NCBI GenBank assembly: GCA_964006375.1
Contig: OZ023262.1
Coordinates: 88,299,654 to 88,363,653 of the forward strand
Source of the DNA: Tillus elongatus
Lineage: Eukaryota > Arthropoda > Insecta > Coleoptera > Cleridae
Direction: 5' to 3'
DNA length: 64,000 nucleotides
The notes beneath the pieces were generated by a model. It had not been told where the DNA came from and searched no databases. It saw only the letters and a program-made list of their open reading frames with translations. Positions 1 through 16,869 of this stretch are shown in pieces (position 1 is the first letter of the stretch; every line of letters begins with the position of its first letter). Position numbers and translations under genes: made by a program.

Positions 1-448
1 GTATAAATGTTTATGATAGAGATCATGTTTTTGCTTACTCTTCTGTACCCTATTTTTACCGGTCCTAATTAAATAAGATAAAGTTTTATAACCTTTAATA
101 TAAGGCTAAATCACTATAATATATTATTCTTATGAAAATTCACCACAATAACGCACATGCTGCGTCCCAAACATTTTTTTAGTTATCGCAGTGACACTTA
201 AATATACAAACAAACAACAAAATAAACAAAAGACATGTTTATATATGTATACACAAAAAACCTCATTATTGATGTCTAATTAAATTATTTATGTATAGAT
301 ACTTTTAAATAAAAACTGTATGTAAAAACGTACAAATTTGGAATGAATGGGCTCCACTGCCATCCGTGGCGAACTATACCATGTAACAAAGTTAAAAAAC
401 AAAAGTATTGTAATGGGGGCGAGAAAAGTATTGTGGCTGTTTTAGGAC
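1..448. other. A+T-rich sequence with a decayed repeat end
   Basis: No gene is visible. Around 131-170 lies a minus-oriented copy of the terminal motif of the 310-bp inverted-repeat family (the ACGCACnTGCTGCGTCC type). The rest is A+T-rich and unassigned. Confidence 0.5.
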
Positions 449-562
449 TTTTTTAACAAAAAAATCTGTGGCTAATGATAGAAAACTTTCGAGGCTGTTG
501 GTAGGTTGTAAGCTCGCCTCAAAAGATTTCTATCATTTGCCACAGATTTTTTGTTAAAAAAA
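449..562. repeat. Short imperfect foldback, about 47-bp arms
   Basis: The arms at 449-495 and 516-562 are reverse complements with a few mismatches and enclose a loop of about 20 nt. Both contain the word CTGTGGC/GCCACAG and end in T- or A-runs. The structure could be a tiny MITE or the remnant of a terminal inverted repeat. No flanking duplication is obvious. Confidence 0.6.
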
Positions 563-694
563 TGCTTATTAGATTTTGTTATTTTCGTGGAAAAAATTAA
601 CTAGTGAGGAAATCCCGACTTTCGAATTTTTTTAAAATTTCTTCAAATGAGTACGAACTAGGACACCGATAACCCATATTCGTTGTTAGGTCAG

Positions 695-795
<101 letters not shown>

Positions 796-1065
796 CCTGA
801 CCTATCACACATATAATTTTCGTAAAAAAAAATTGCTTAGATCATTTCTATTAAAAGTTACTATCATAGCGCACTTGCTGTGTCCAAACTTTTAATTATA
901 ATTCTCTCCTCATTTTGAAAAATAAAGACACTTTGCTCGAGTGATTTTAATTTCTGTTTCTTCCGCCTGTAAACAGTCAGATTTTGTGGCACACTTTAAG
1001 AAAATTTCAAATTGTCCAGGTATAAAATAAAAGTCCCCTATGGGTTGAACTTTTTGGGGTGCGCT

Positions 1066-2830
<1,765 letters not shown>

Positions 2831-3758
2831 ATACGAAAATTTTCTCCTCCTTAGTGAATTTTCCGTTTTACGAAAAATTCGCTAACATACAAAATTGTAA
2901 ACTATCTTTGGAAATGGAACACACTCAAAGCTTATCTGCAAAAAATGTCGAAAAGTCGAAATACGTTATCTCTAAGAAATTATCTCAAATTCGAAAAACG
3001 TTATCACTATAAAACCGTCAGCTTCTTTTATAAAGATTCGCTAAAAGGGAACTATTGAAAAGCAGACAATTGTTCACGATGTTTGTTACAACCCTTGTAA
3101 TCCTTATTTGAAGCAATACCCCAAGTACTGAACCCATTAAATTCCGTTTGTTGTATAATTAGTGCCCACCAATACACCTTGGGTTACGCCTACTAATAGA
3201 TCTTAATCAATGACTTCGCAAAATGTTCTAGAGCAAGTTGAGCGATAACAGTATAATATTGAAATACAATCTCATTCGCCGAGTGTTTGGGACAGTAACG
3301 GCAAGTCTGGCTCTTTCAAATTGAAACTAAGTCAAGCCGTAAGCTCAGCATTAATGGAAAGGCATGCGGGAACTTAACATTTAATATAACTGAGATAATT
3401 GTTGGAATGGTGTTGAGTTAATGACGCTTGCATGTTAAGTGACTTAAATTGCATTAATTCCTATTATCTAGTGCTGGAAATTCGCTTCCACACTACTCCA
3501 TACGTCAAACAGGAATATTGGAGCACTCGAGTCTAGTGGCGGCAAATGAAGGTAACTGCTAGATGGTGGCGCTGTCGAGTCGGCGGATTTTGTAAGCGTT
3601 TAAATGTCGTTCGCACCTGATATACTTTATAATTAATCAATTATACTGTAGCACTTTAATGGCAATTTAAATTATTTAAATACAGATTCACCTTGCTCAT
3701 TTATTTTTAAACCTGTATGTCTTTAACACTTCCATTAAGTCCTTTTAATTAATTTTAG
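2831..3758. other. Unassigned A+T-rich sequence
   Basis: I see no long open frame, RNA gene or recognisable element. It separates the TA-core fragment from the target site of the Tc1-like transposon at 3759. Confidence 0.5.
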
Positions 3759-3760
3759 TA

Positions 3761-3855
3761 TTCCTTTATTTTTTTACGAAATTTATTATTCTTTTCTATA
3801 ATCATAAGTTTGGCTGGTAAAAGATTATATAATCTTGGTCCAAGAAATTCAATAT

Positions 3856-3940
<85 letters not shown>

Positions 3941-4332
3941 GTAAGATTTGAGGTCTTATAACTTTTTTATTTTTAGTCAAATTTTCATAAATTTTTAGCA
4001 TACTTTAGTGGAAATGACTAACTTCAACTTGCGTATCCATTCTTTTGGTAACTGCTGGCGTACTAGTAATTATTCAGGGTTAACTAAAAGTTCGATGTAT
4101 AACCCTAATTTTAAAACACCCTATGGAACAATTTCCTCGCCAAATTTTTTCAAAATACCAATTTTTGTTAATAACCATTTCTTACCTATATTTTGTTTTC
4201 TGGTTCATGTCTTTAGGTGTACTGGTTTATTTTTAAGAGCGAAATGAACTTGTCACCAACAATTTACTTTGAGAAATGTTATTTTTTGGCGAGGCGGCTA
4301 TGCTCGTTGTTGCTCTAATGTCAGTTTGACAG
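3761..4332 (+). repeat. Left long TIR of Tc1-like element
   Basis: This is the reverse complement of 5590-6164, including the (TA)n tract, the TTGGTCCAAGAAATTC phrase and an inner end at GTCAGTTTGACAG. Confidence 0.85.
3859..3938. repeat. (TA)n microsatellite inside TIR
   Basis: A pure TA run inside the left arm of the Tc1-like transposon. Its mirror partner is 5974-6066, so the tract was carried by the element. Confidence 0.95.
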
Positions 4333-4536
4333 CTTAGTTTATTAGTCTACCAATGAAAAGGCAACAATATATTGTTTAGTTTTAATAACCAATTATTACA
4401 ACTTACATAAAAATAAATAAAAACAGGAAAATGTATTTATGGAAATAATTTAACTTCAAAATCAAACTTTAAATCAAAACAATTCAACTGTAACTTAACT
4501 AACCAAAAGAAACGTACTTTTCACAACAAATTTAGC

Positions 4537-5583
4537 TTAATACTTTGTATTACCACCTCTAGCCATTATAACTGCCTGCATACGTCGGTTCATACTGTCA
4601 ATAAGGTTACGAATAGTATCTTGAGGAATATTTTGCCATTCCTCCTGAAGGGCTAAGCGAAGCTCATTTACCGTAGCCGGGGCTATTTCGCGATCCCTGA
4701 TCCGCCTACCAAGCATATCCCACACATGCTCTATGGGGTCAAGATCAGGCGAACATGCTGGCCAGTTCATTTTGTTAATGCCAACTTCCGCGAGGTATTG
4801 TGTAACACACATTGCTGAATGTGGTCGCGCATTATCATACATTAGGATAAAGCCATCTGCGATAAATCCACTAAAAGGTACAACGTAATTGCTTAATACC
4901 TCCGGAATACATCGGTGGGCCAAGGATCCATCGATGACCACCAACCAACCAGTGCTTGCCTCCCGGGTTATTCCTGCCCACACCATTACTGAACCTACTC
5001 CATAGCTTAGACGGGGACTGAACGTGCACTGCGCCAATCTTTCTCCGGCCCTTCTCCATACTCTTTTCCGTCCATCTGGAGAATGTAAGCATAATCTAGA
5101 TTCGTCAGTGAAAAGAACATTGTTCCATTGCCCTAAGTTCCAATGTAAATGTTCAGTGGCAAATTACAATCTAACTATTCGGTGATGAGGAAGCAATTTG
5201 GGTCCAGTTGCTGGTCTGCAAGCTTTCAAACCAAACTCCTTCAATCTTCGGCGAACTGTCAACACACTAACATTAGTACCTCGGACCTCGTGAAGTTTAT
5301 TTCTTGTCTGCACTGATGTTAAATAACGATCCCGCAGAGTGTTAACGTAAAGAAATCTGTCATCCACAGCAGTAGTTTTTCGTTTTCTGCCACCACCTGC
5401 TCTTCGTTTATTTCTGCCAGTTTGTCTAAAACGTTCGACTACTTTTTTGTTGGTAGAGCGATTAACATGAAGGATTCTTGCAACATATTCATAATTACGT
5501 CCATCTTCAACAAGAGCAACAGCTTTAGCGTAATTTTCCGCACTTAAGACCACGGTAGGAGTATAATACGTCTTGCGTAACAA
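4537..5583 (-). pseudogene. Tc1-family DD34E transposase with one premature stop
   Basis: This reads as one frame of 348 codons, typical Tc1 length, interrupted only by TAA at codon 140 (5164-5166). The start is the ATG at 5583. Residues about 13-60 form the first helix-turn-helix (VARILHVNRSTNKKVVERF). A basic GRKRK linker follows at 66-70, then a second HTH around 95-120. The catalytic triad is D160 (LFTDES), D250 (MYDNARPHS) and E285 (DPIEHVWD), with exactly 34 residues between the last two, which defines the Tc1 group. In the family the enzyme binds the TIRs and cuts and pastes at TA. All catalytic residues are present, so the stop codon is the only visible lesion. Confidence 0.9.
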
Positions 5584-5589
5584 AAATCA

Positions 5590-5971
5590 CTGTCAAACTG
5601 ACATTAGAGCAACAAGGTGCATAGCCGCCTCGTAAAAAAATAACATTTCTCAAAGTAAATTGTTGGTGACAAGTTCATTTCGCTCTTAAAAATAAACCAG
5701 TACACCTAAAGACATGAACCAAAAAACAAAATATAGGTAAGGAATGACTATTAACAAAAATTGGTATTTTGAAAAAATTTGGCGAGGAAATTGTTCCACA
5801 GGGTGTTTTAAAATTAGGGTTATACAACGAACTTTTAGTTAAGTCTGAATAATGACTAGTACGCCAGCAGTTAACAAAAGACTGGATACGCAAGTTGAAG
5901 TTAGTCATTTCAACTAAAGTATGCTAAAAATTTATGAAAATTGGACTAAAAATAAAAAAGTTATAAGATCT

Positions 5972-6070
<99 letters not shown>

Positions 6071-6164
6071 TATTGAATTTCTTGGACCAAGATTATATAA
6101 TCTTTTACCAGCCAAACTTATGATTATAGAAAAGAATAATAAATTTCGTAAAAAAATAAAGGAA
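5590..6164 (-). repeat. Right long TIR of Tc1-like element
   Basis: This arm mirrors 3761-4332. The inner end is CTGTCAAACTGAC and the outer end is AAATAAAGGAA, followed by the TA target duplication. Confidence 0.85.
5974..6066. repeat. (TA)n microsatellite inside TIR
   Basis: The mirror partner of the tract at 3859-3938, slightly longer. Confidence 0.95.
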
Positions 6165-6249
6165 TACATATTGCAAAATTACGCAAGATTAGAAATCTTA
6201 ATACAGAATTTTTGAAAAAAACTATGGTACATAAAGCTTATAATTGTTG

Positions 6250-6774
6250 TTACGAATAAATAGCAATGGAGGAGTGCTGTATACGTGGGTGTGCAAGTGT
6301 GGGCGTAGCGTTAGCGTGTGAGTATGTCGGGTATATCTGTGTGAGTGTATGCTTGTGACTTATGGGTGGGTATGCGAGGGTAGGAACTAGAGGGTCTCTG
6401 TGGGTAAGTATAAATGTGTGTATAAGCAAGAGTGTGTGCTTTTGACTGTGTATTGATTGGAGACAGGGTTGTCTTTTACTTGTGCTTGGTGTAGATTGAG
6501 CGGAAGACAGAATGGTTTCGAACAGAGAGGCGTTAGAGGGATAGCATGCTTGGAGCGATTGTTGTTGACGGATATACCTCATTCCTTCACATTGGAATAG
6601 AGGTGAGAGTGTGAGAAGGACGGTCAGATGTCTAATGTAAAATTGTTGTGGTGTATGCTTTAATGGAGTTCCACGAGGTGTGTGCACAAATTCACTCACT
6701 GATAGAACATCAAAAAATAGGTGGGTTTTTTTTGATAAACATGTGTCCTCCGATGCTTCATTGCGGAGATACAA
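6250..6774 (-). other. Long open frame of uncertain status (174 codons)
   Basis: An open frame over a stretch rich in TG/GTGTG words on the plus strand, which gives a His/Thr/Pro/Ser-rich translation (HTLLLIHTFILTHR and similar). It has no recognisable domain, signal peptide or membrane segment. The skewed simple-sequence composition can keep a frame open by chance. I do not recognise it and would not call it a gene without transcript evidence. Confidence 0.25.
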
Positions 6775-7378
6775 CTCCTCAAAAGGGTGGGTTGTAAATA
6801 TTTTTTGGCCATAACCTCCACATGCCTCATTCGATTTTGATGAGATTTTGAGAGTTCAGTCAATTAGCTAAAATACACGTCCCTTTATAAAATAAGTAAA
6901 ATACATCTAAATTTTAAAAGTTGTTTTTTAAGGGATGGGGGTGGTTTTTCACCCTCAACTTTATTGGGTGTATATATTTGGAACTCAGGGCACAAGCGTT
7001 ACATTCTGCTTAAAAGACTAAATTAAACGGTATACTTAGTAAATTACAATAAAATGCACTGTTTGCGAGTTATTTGGTTTTGAATATTTTGGCTAAAAGA
7101 TCTACTGTTGTAATTTTTCTCCGGTGAACTGCATGTGATGTTAGTTTTTTAGAGACTTAAGGGATGAAAGTGAAAATAGCACATACCAGAAAACCACAAT
7201 ATTGGTAAATAAAAGAATTAATTTCAAGACACATACACAATTTTGTTTCATGGGACTATTCGTACATAAAGTATTAATGACATTATTGAAATAATAATAA
7301 TAAAATAAACACATTTCTAAGTTAACGACATTTAGTACAACCAATAACATACAACAAGATAACGAAGTTTTAATTATT
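6775..7378. other. Probable non-coding end of a decayed DD41D element
   Basis: No gene. The stretch (a GGGATGGGGGTGG patch near 6930, then A+T-rich) lies 3' of the transposase remnant at 7379-8037 and may be its untranslated flank. No terminal repeat pair could be matched. Confidence 0.35.
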
Positions 7379-8037
7379 TTATAATATATACTCAAAATGA
7401 CCACACTCCATTTGAATACATGCATTACACCTCCGAAGCAGATTGATAAGGTCTAAATATTTGCCCATTACTTGAGTTATAGCTGCATGTATTCTTTGAA
7501 TAAGCTCTTCTCTGGTGGTAACCACTGTATAAACCAGTTGATTCAGGCGGTCCCATAAAAAGAAGTCAAGTGGTGTGAGGTCTGGTGAGCTCAGTGGCCA
7601 TGGAATAGCGGGACTTTAACCAATCCGTTAGAAGTCTTTCACTATGTGGGGGTGCACTATCTTGCATGAAATACATATTCCTTCTTACGTCCAGCAGCAA
7701 GTCCTTTAACATATCCGGCAATTCGTTTTCTAAAAATGCAAGATATGTTGCTGCATTTATATTTCCTTGCAATTCGTGAGTCCCTATGATATTACCGTCG
7801 CAAATGCCGCTCCAAACATCGACTGAAATCGTTCTTGAAACCTACTTTCACTGATTACATGAGGATTGTCGATGGAGCAAAAAATTATAATTTCTAAAGT
7901 TGTTTATATCGCTTTTTGTAAATGATGCATCACCAGTCCATAATGTACTGCGTAGAAAGTAATTGTCTTCTGTCTGATGGTCTATAAGCCAATGGCAAAA
8001 TTGTAATCTTCTCTGACGGTCACCATTTTAAGTTTAT
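7379..8037 (-). pseudogene. Mariner-type (DD41D-like) transposase remnant
   Basis: On the minus strand several frames together spell the C-terminal half of a transposase. A first-Asp region (TGDASFTKSD) is followed by a degraded stretch with two stops, the central Asp in YFMQDSAPPHS, a frameshift with loss of about a dozen residues, then SPDLTPLDFFLWDRL with the third Asp, and a tail ending MECGHFEYIL before TAA. That tail is typical of the DD41D relatives elsewhere in the window. The gene is dead: it has no start, several stops and a deletion between the last two catalytic Asps. Confidence 0.8.
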
Positions 8038-8217
8038 TTTTGGAAACTTTTTGTACATTTTCAAACAATAAAATCATTTTGTGACATATTTTCTACTATA
8101 ATGTAGGTTATACTAGTAACCATATTTGATACCTGCTTTCATTAAAAAGAGACTTTTTGCTATTTCAAACATTTTTGAAAATTCACTTCCATAACGCACT
8201 TGCTGCGTTCAGACTTT
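8038..8217 (-). repeat. Half copy of the 310-bp inverted-repeat unit
   Basis: The segment runs from the TTTTCAAACAATAAA phrase to the terminal ATAACGCACTTGCTGCG motif, matching the right half of the complete units at 10488-10797 and 33715-34023. The left half is absent. Confidence 0.7.
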
Positions 8218-9251
<1,034 letters not shown>

Positions 9252-9525
9252 AATAAAAATTCAAACTGACCCCGGATATGGGTTCTAGTGCTCGCAGTTC
9301 GCGCTCATTTAAAAATAATTTCAAAATTCAAAAGTCGGGATCTTTCCATTAGTAATTTTTTTCTACGAACATTCACTAACAACAAATGTATATATTAGTG
9401 AATTTTCTTAAAAAAAATTCACTAATGAGGAGATCCCGGCTTTTGAATTTTGAAAATTTTTTTTCAAATGAGCGCTAATTAGGCCCCCCAGAACACATAT
9501 CCGGGGTCAGTTTCAATTTTTATAT

Positions 9526-9703
<178 letters not shown>

Positions 9704-10487
9704 CACACCGATAACTCAAAAAATAATGGGCCGATTTTGATTAAATTTGGCGAATACCTTCCTTTTGCAAATGGCTTGGATAAGTTCGTTAGTCAGGAAA
9801 ATCGGCCCAGGTTTTCCCGGAAAATTTTGGGTTTTCCTTCAAAAAAAATTTATATCTCCGGAATTAACAAAGTAAGGGCAACCAAATTTGGCACGCTGAT
9901 TTATGTCATTATAGGTGAGGTGCCTACAATTTAGCTCAGTAGATCAAGACACAAAAAGTTATGGGCATTTAAAGAAAAATAAAGTGGGGTTTTCCTCAAA
10001 ACGTCAAAGTGACAATTTAAAACGTCAAAATTCGCAACATTTTTGCAAAGAACTTGAATCTAATACGGGCTCTGGAAAGAAAATGTCTTAAGAAGAATGT
10101 TTTACAAACCCTGAAGTCTTAGTTTCAACCGTCATCGTCCTTCATTTTACTAAAATATTTCCAGAAAATTCATTTCAAATAGACCCTTTCTCTGATGCTT
10201 GGAAGTAGCCTTAGCTATAGAATTTATCGTTTAATGGTATATAATTTTTGTAGAATTTTCGTAAAAAATCAATAAAGCTCAATATATCCGTTATTATACA
10301 AGATATGAAAAAATATTGTATACATTAATTATACGGTGTCTTGAGCTACAGCTTAAAAAATTAGTGCTACCATCACAAGGTGGCCCATAAGTCGTTGGTG
10401 ATACAAATAATTTTTTTTTTAGTGGAAAACGCCTTATGTTTTTGCATTTTACATCGAAATATAATGCATGTTTGTAAGTTAAGAAAT

Positions 10488-10797
10488 TCTGGACGCAGAA
10501 AGTGCATTATGGTAGCGAATTTTGATTAAATGCTTCATATTTGAAAAGCTCAATTTGCTATTAACCTATAAGGTTGACCAAGAAACGGATTTTTTCGGTT
10601 ACATTTTGAGTTACTTTCGGAAATTTCTGTACGTTTTCAAACAATAAAGTTATATTGATGAAACATGTAACATTGTTTTTACTATATAGGTTATACTGGT
10701 AACCAAATTTGATGCCTGCCTACTGAAAAAAACACACATATTTGCTATTAAAAACATTTTTATGAAAATTCACCATAACGCACTTGCTGCGTCCAGA
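10488..10797. repeat. 310-bp inverted-repeat unit (MITE-like)
   Basis: The ends TCTGGACGCAGAAAGTG and CACTTGCTGCGTCCAGA are inverted repeats of about 37 bp. The interior carries two imperfectly mirrored halves (ACCTATAAGGTT and TATATAGGTTATACTGG). Sister units lie at 33715-34023, 41136-41451, 46688-47003 and 59572-60712 (interrupted). There is no coding capacity. Confidence 0.8.
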
Positions 10798-12363
<1,566 letters not shown>

Positions 12364-14287
12364 CTATCCAGAACGTCCGGAAATTGTGAGCAAAAAATTA
12401 AGGGGGTTATTCTACTTAAAGAATTAATGCCCCTGGTTTCTATAGTAGTTTTTCCAAAACTCGAAAATAACGGATATATGGGGTGTCAAAATTTTTTATT
12501 TTTTTTTATTTTTGTCGATAACTTTTTTTGTTGTGAATAGATTCTTCTCAAATTTGGTGCACACGTATACAATATCACTTTGTATTTATGTTGCAAATTT
12601 GGCATGGATCTTTTTAAATTCAAAGGCCGAAGCTGCCCTTCACCAACAGATAAGGACTCATAACTTTTTTGCTTGAATCTTTGTCAGTTCACGATTAAAG
12701 GGAATTATAAAATCTTAAAAAAAGGCATGTCGTTGCATCACGATAAAACTAACCGTTTTCGAGAAAAAATGATCTCAAAAATTTACTGGTATGATTGAAT
12801 ACGATATCACCTAATCTCATTTTCAATATTAACGGAGCGTGCTTTGAAAACATTCTCTGTCAACAAGATCATGTGGCGTTAGTTTTGACAGATAATAGTT
12901 TGTTGTCATTTTACTTGCGGAATAGTTGAGATTAATTATAAAATACGATGAATAATAATAATTATTCTTACGTTGAACTACGTGACATGCATTATTATTA
13001 TGGTATAGCTGGCGGCAATGCCCTTGCTGTAAGACGTTTGTATGCTGAAGCATTTCCAAATAGAAGGGTACTACAATTTCAAATGTTCAGTAATATCCAT
13101 CGAAGGCTGGGAGAATTCGGATCATTTATAAGTACATTTCAAGATGTTGGGCGTCAGCGAAATACTCGAACTCCTGGAGCAGAAGTCCGTGTATTAAATG
13201 CAATCGAGAATAATCCCAACGTAGGTGTACGGTTAGTCTCTACTCAGGAGAGTATCCCAAAAAGTTCTGTGCATGAAATTCTCAAGGAGCAGCTTTTTCA
13301 TCCTTACCATTACCAGAAAGTTCAAGCTTTATCTCCTGAAGATCAGGAAGCTCGCGTGAATTTGTGCAATATAATTCGAAATCTACATAACAACGATCAC
13401 AATTTTATGTCATCGCTTCTCTTCACAGATGAAGCTGGATTTGGACATGACGGTTTGATCAACCTTCATAATGAGCTCTATTGGTCTAATGAGAATCCTC
13501 ACTTGGCGATAGAACGCGGTTTCCAGAATAAGTTTTCTGTTAATGTGTGAGCGGGAACTCAACGGTGAGATATACTTAAATTTTTCAAGAAACCAGTTAT
13601 CCACTCTATTGGATGATGTACCCTTCCAATCAAGAAATACAATGTGGCTGCTGCAGGACGGCGCGCCGCCTCATTTTAGTACAGCGGTGAGGGAATTCAA
13701 GAAATGAAACATTTCGTGAGAGATGGATAGGACGCGGTGGGTTTGTGCAGTGGGCTCCTAGATTGGCTGATTTGAAGCCAATGGATTTTTTCTTTTGGGG
13801 TTACCTACAATCTCTTGTATACAGGAGTCCAATTCAAAACGTTGAGGATCTCAGGCAAAGAATTATTGATAACTGTGAGGTAATCAGGCAAAAACACGGA
13901 ATATTCGCCAGAGTTCGTCGGAATTTCCTGAGAAGAATTGATTTATGTGTTGAGATGGAAGGACATCACTTTGAAACTTTATTTTAATACTCAATTGTTT
14001 TGCTTTTTAATAAATTATTGTTATAATGTTTAAATGTTGCAAGTTCTAGTGAGTAATAAAAAAAAAATGAGGCCCTGTACAATCGTTTGATAACTGATAA
14101 TTTTATAGTAGTAATAATAATAAAAATATAACACTTTATTTGTCAAAACAAAAAAAAAATTTTTTGACACCCTATAACTCCGTTATTTTCGAGTTTTCGA
14201 AAAACTACTATAGGAACTAGGGGCATTATTTCTTTGAGTAGAATAACCCCCTGAATTTTTTTCTCACAATTTCCGGACACCCTGTAT
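12364..14287 (+). mobile_element. Decayed DD41D mariner-type transposon
   Basis: Inverted repeats of roughly 145 bp (about 12364-12510 and 14141-14287) flank a transposase remnant. They share GTCCGGAAATTGTGAG, GGGGGTTATTCTACT and AAAACTCGAAAATAAC in opposite orientation. The outer right end is CACCCTGTATA, the usual form of this superfamily, with TA at the edges. The arms differ by several substitutions, so the copy is older than the one at 43267-45929. Confidence 0.8.
12948..13987 (+). pseudogene. DD41D transposase, broken
   Basis: The first 200 codons from the ATG at 12948 are open. They hold an N-terminal HTH (YGIAGGNALAVRRLYAEAF), a second HTH around residues 90-115 and the first Asp in LLFTDEAGFG (near residue 160). 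A TGA follows at 13548-13550. The protein continues in another frame with LLQDGAPPHFS (second Asp), one more stop, then ADLKPMDFFFWGYL (third Asp) and the family tail EMEGHHFETLF before TAA at 13985. The spacing between the last two Asps fits DD41D. It lies inside a TIR pair. Frameshift plus stops mean it is not functional. Confidence 0.88.
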
Positions 14288-15704
14288 AGACCATTAAAAA
14301 TATTTTTATAACAATTTACTACGATAACGCACTTGCTGGGTCCAGACGTTTTATATTTATTAAGCAATAAATAGTGTTATAAAAAAGCAAGCATTTGATT
14401 TCTCCAAACATTTAAATACAGTGAGTATAAATTTATTTGTTGTAATTGACTTTTTTAAATATACCATCTCAAAAAAAAAGTTTAATAAATTTTTGAACAC
14501 CGTATAAGTAGTTACTTTGTTAAATAATTTACAAAACCAGGTCTTTGCTTTTACCGAGTTCAGCACTAAAACTAGCTTAACTAACGCTTTTGAAATTTTT
14601 ATCTTTTAGTCGATTTTGCATCCGAAATCCACTTTATGGACACCTGTATAGACAACGTTGGAATTAATTATCCCGAAGTACATTTATTAGAGACGTGTTA
14701 AATTTAGCGTACATATAAAACTCCGTGTGATGTCAGATTTGGCTGTGTGCCAGAGTAGCACGGGAATCCATTAATAACCTATCAGATTAGAGTTTTCCTA
14801 ATTTGAATCCCCCGATGCCATCTGAGGGCGTGCAAAAACCGATATTGGCAAAGTTGCAGTAAGTCTGGTAATCCTTTCGTAAGCTTTAGATAAGCAATAG
14901 AAAGAGCCGCATCTGGCGCAATGTGTTTACTGTGGGCAGATGCACATTAAAGAGCTCTCTTCCACCATGTCCGAGGCGCAGGTGTATCCATCTTGATGGT
15001 CAGCGGCGACCATCTCATATGAATGAGCGTCACTGAAGTAGTGACTCCAATTAGTGGAAATGGCCGTTCATAGGAACTTTGATACTCGGATTTGCTCTCC
15101 GCTGGTTCTGTACTTACCGAAGGAAAGTTCGCCTCTAAGTGGACGACATTACGTGATCGGAATGGAATGACAACCCTGCGATGGCTGATAGACCGAACGG
15201 CTAAACTTTATTGATGATTTCACATTCCCGTGAAAATTGCGTTCAAGCGTTTTGTAAATGTCTTGCTATATATTATTCAGCTGCATATGACACTCTTAGA
15301 TATTTTTCATTTCGATCTGTTATATTGCTCAATTTGGAAGTAAATAGTGTCTTGTCCTTTTTTCTGCATAAATTTCGGAACCGGTTTGTTGGGACCGAGC
15401 GCTGAAGTTTAATGATGTCTATATTTTACTTATCGAATTTGGAACGTTCACAAAGAAGATGCTTATATGTGACAAAGAAATATCTTTTCCATAACGAAAT
15501 ATATCTCGAGAGCGAAAACTTGAATATCGAAAGCTGTCAAGTTTGATACGGCGATCATTTTGAAACGAGTACGAATAAACTTGTATACAAGATAAAATTT
15601 GAGACGCGTAGATAGGTATTTACATATTATCATATTCTAATGGCAGTCATATTATTTTCTCATTTACATGGATATTTGAAAACAAATTAGTATTATGTTG
15701 TACA
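14288..15704. other. No recognisable gene
   Basis: A repeat end (ATAACGCACTTGCTGGG) lies near 14326. The remainder has lower A+T from 14700 to 15200 and looks single-copy within this window. The longest open frame is 64 codons (15211-15405), with no domain. It may be unique intergenic DNA. Confidence 0.4.
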
Positions 15705-15793
15705 GGGCTTTCATTAATTCCCGAACCCCACGTGACCGCTTAAGTTAGGCAACCCGGCATACACGGTTGTACAACCTGAATTAATGAAATCCC
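15705..15793. repeat. 89-bp inverted-repeat element
   Basis: The ends GGGCTTTCATTAATTC and GAATTAATGAAATCCC are inverted repeats of 16 bp with one mismatch around a 57-bp centre. It could be a very short MITE or a chance stem. Confidence 0.45.
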
Positions 15794-16527
15794 TAAGATA
15801 CCAGTGTTGTCTCATATTTCCTTCGGGGTTTATAAAAAATATAAAAATTATAATAGGGTGAAACAGTAAATGTCTTAAATGTATTTATTATTTAGTATTT
15901 TTAACAGCAGGTCTGTTCATGTATGGTTTACTGTTATCGATTGTTAAAAAAATAAATTTAAAAGAATAAAATATTAGTTTTATTTTGTATAGATATCACA
16001 ATTTTCTAATGCACGTAAACAAATTAAGGTCCGATTATTTAAACTTCTAATTTACGGTTTTAGGAATGTGTATTGAGTAATATTGAACAAATATGTACCT
16101 GTTTGGGCAGATTACTGACGAACAGATTTGGTAAGGCTTCGTTCCATGCCATGTTGAATATCGTCAACAACATAACCTTAACATACCTACACTTTTAACT
16201 TAAAAACGGAATGAAAATGCTAAGTTTTGATAAAAACTGTTTATTTTTGTTGTCCAACAGATATAAAATTATTTGAAGAAGGTAAACACTGGTCGAACTT
16301 GGAAAATGAACAATATACATACAAAATAACCGTCAAAAGTAATTGAGCGCTAACAGACTGAACTGTCAATTGTCAATTGATTTAGTAACTTTAGGGTCCC
16401 TAGTCTAGTGGTTTTTTTGGTTACTCTTTGGATTGCCAACTCATAAAATCATATTCCACTTAGAAAAAAAGCCCTGTATTAATCTTTAAAAAATGATATA
16501 AAGTCTGACCAGATCCTAACTGAAAAA
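15794..16527. other. No recognisable gene
   Basis: A+T-rich, no open frame above 60 codons, no repeat signature until the family terminus at 16528. Confidence 0.45.
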
Positions 16528-16869
16528 TCTGGACGCAGCAAGTGCGTTATGGTAGTGAATTTTCATAGAAATTATCAGGCATATTTTTTATAAGTTTTTT
16601 CTTTTAGCATATAAGTGTTATTTTTGGTATATAGTTTCCTTTTAATATCGTAAACTTACGTTCCAAATTTGGTTACCACAGCTTTTCTATTTTTTTTGAG
16701 ATTTTTTTTTCCGAAAGAAAACTCAAAGTTTTCCCAGAAAACCTGGTTAGATTTTCTTGGCCAACGAACTTAGCCACTTACGAAGGGAAGGTACGTGCTA
16801 AGTCTTATCAAAATGTGTCCATTATTTTTTGAGTTATCGGTGTAATGTGTAATACGCACACACATACAC

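Larger units (their letters stand above)
3761..6164 (-). mobile_element. Tc1-like (DD34E) transposon with about 570-bp TIRs
   Basis: The left arm (3761-4332) and right arm (5590-6164) are long, near-identical inverted repeats enclosing a transposase gene on the minus strand. The ends read TTCCTTTATTTTTTT, and TA dinucleotides at 3759-3760 and 6165-6166 give the target duplication expected of Tc1/mariner. Classic Tc1 ends are 20-250 bp, so these arms are unusually long. Each contains a (TA)n tract and a matching 77-79-codon open frame that is probably non-coding. The arms differ by few substitutions, which suggests a fairly recent insertion, although the transposase carries a stop codon. Confidence 0.85.

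Noticed and set aside
4008..5908. Matching 77-79-codon frames (NFNLRI...) on opposite strands
   Set aside because: Part of the long TIRs of the Tc1-like element; mirrored by structure, with no codon-level evidence.
6250..6774. 174-codon frame as a host gene
   Set aside because: TG-rich simple sequence keeps the frame open. There is no recognisable domain and no support for exons.
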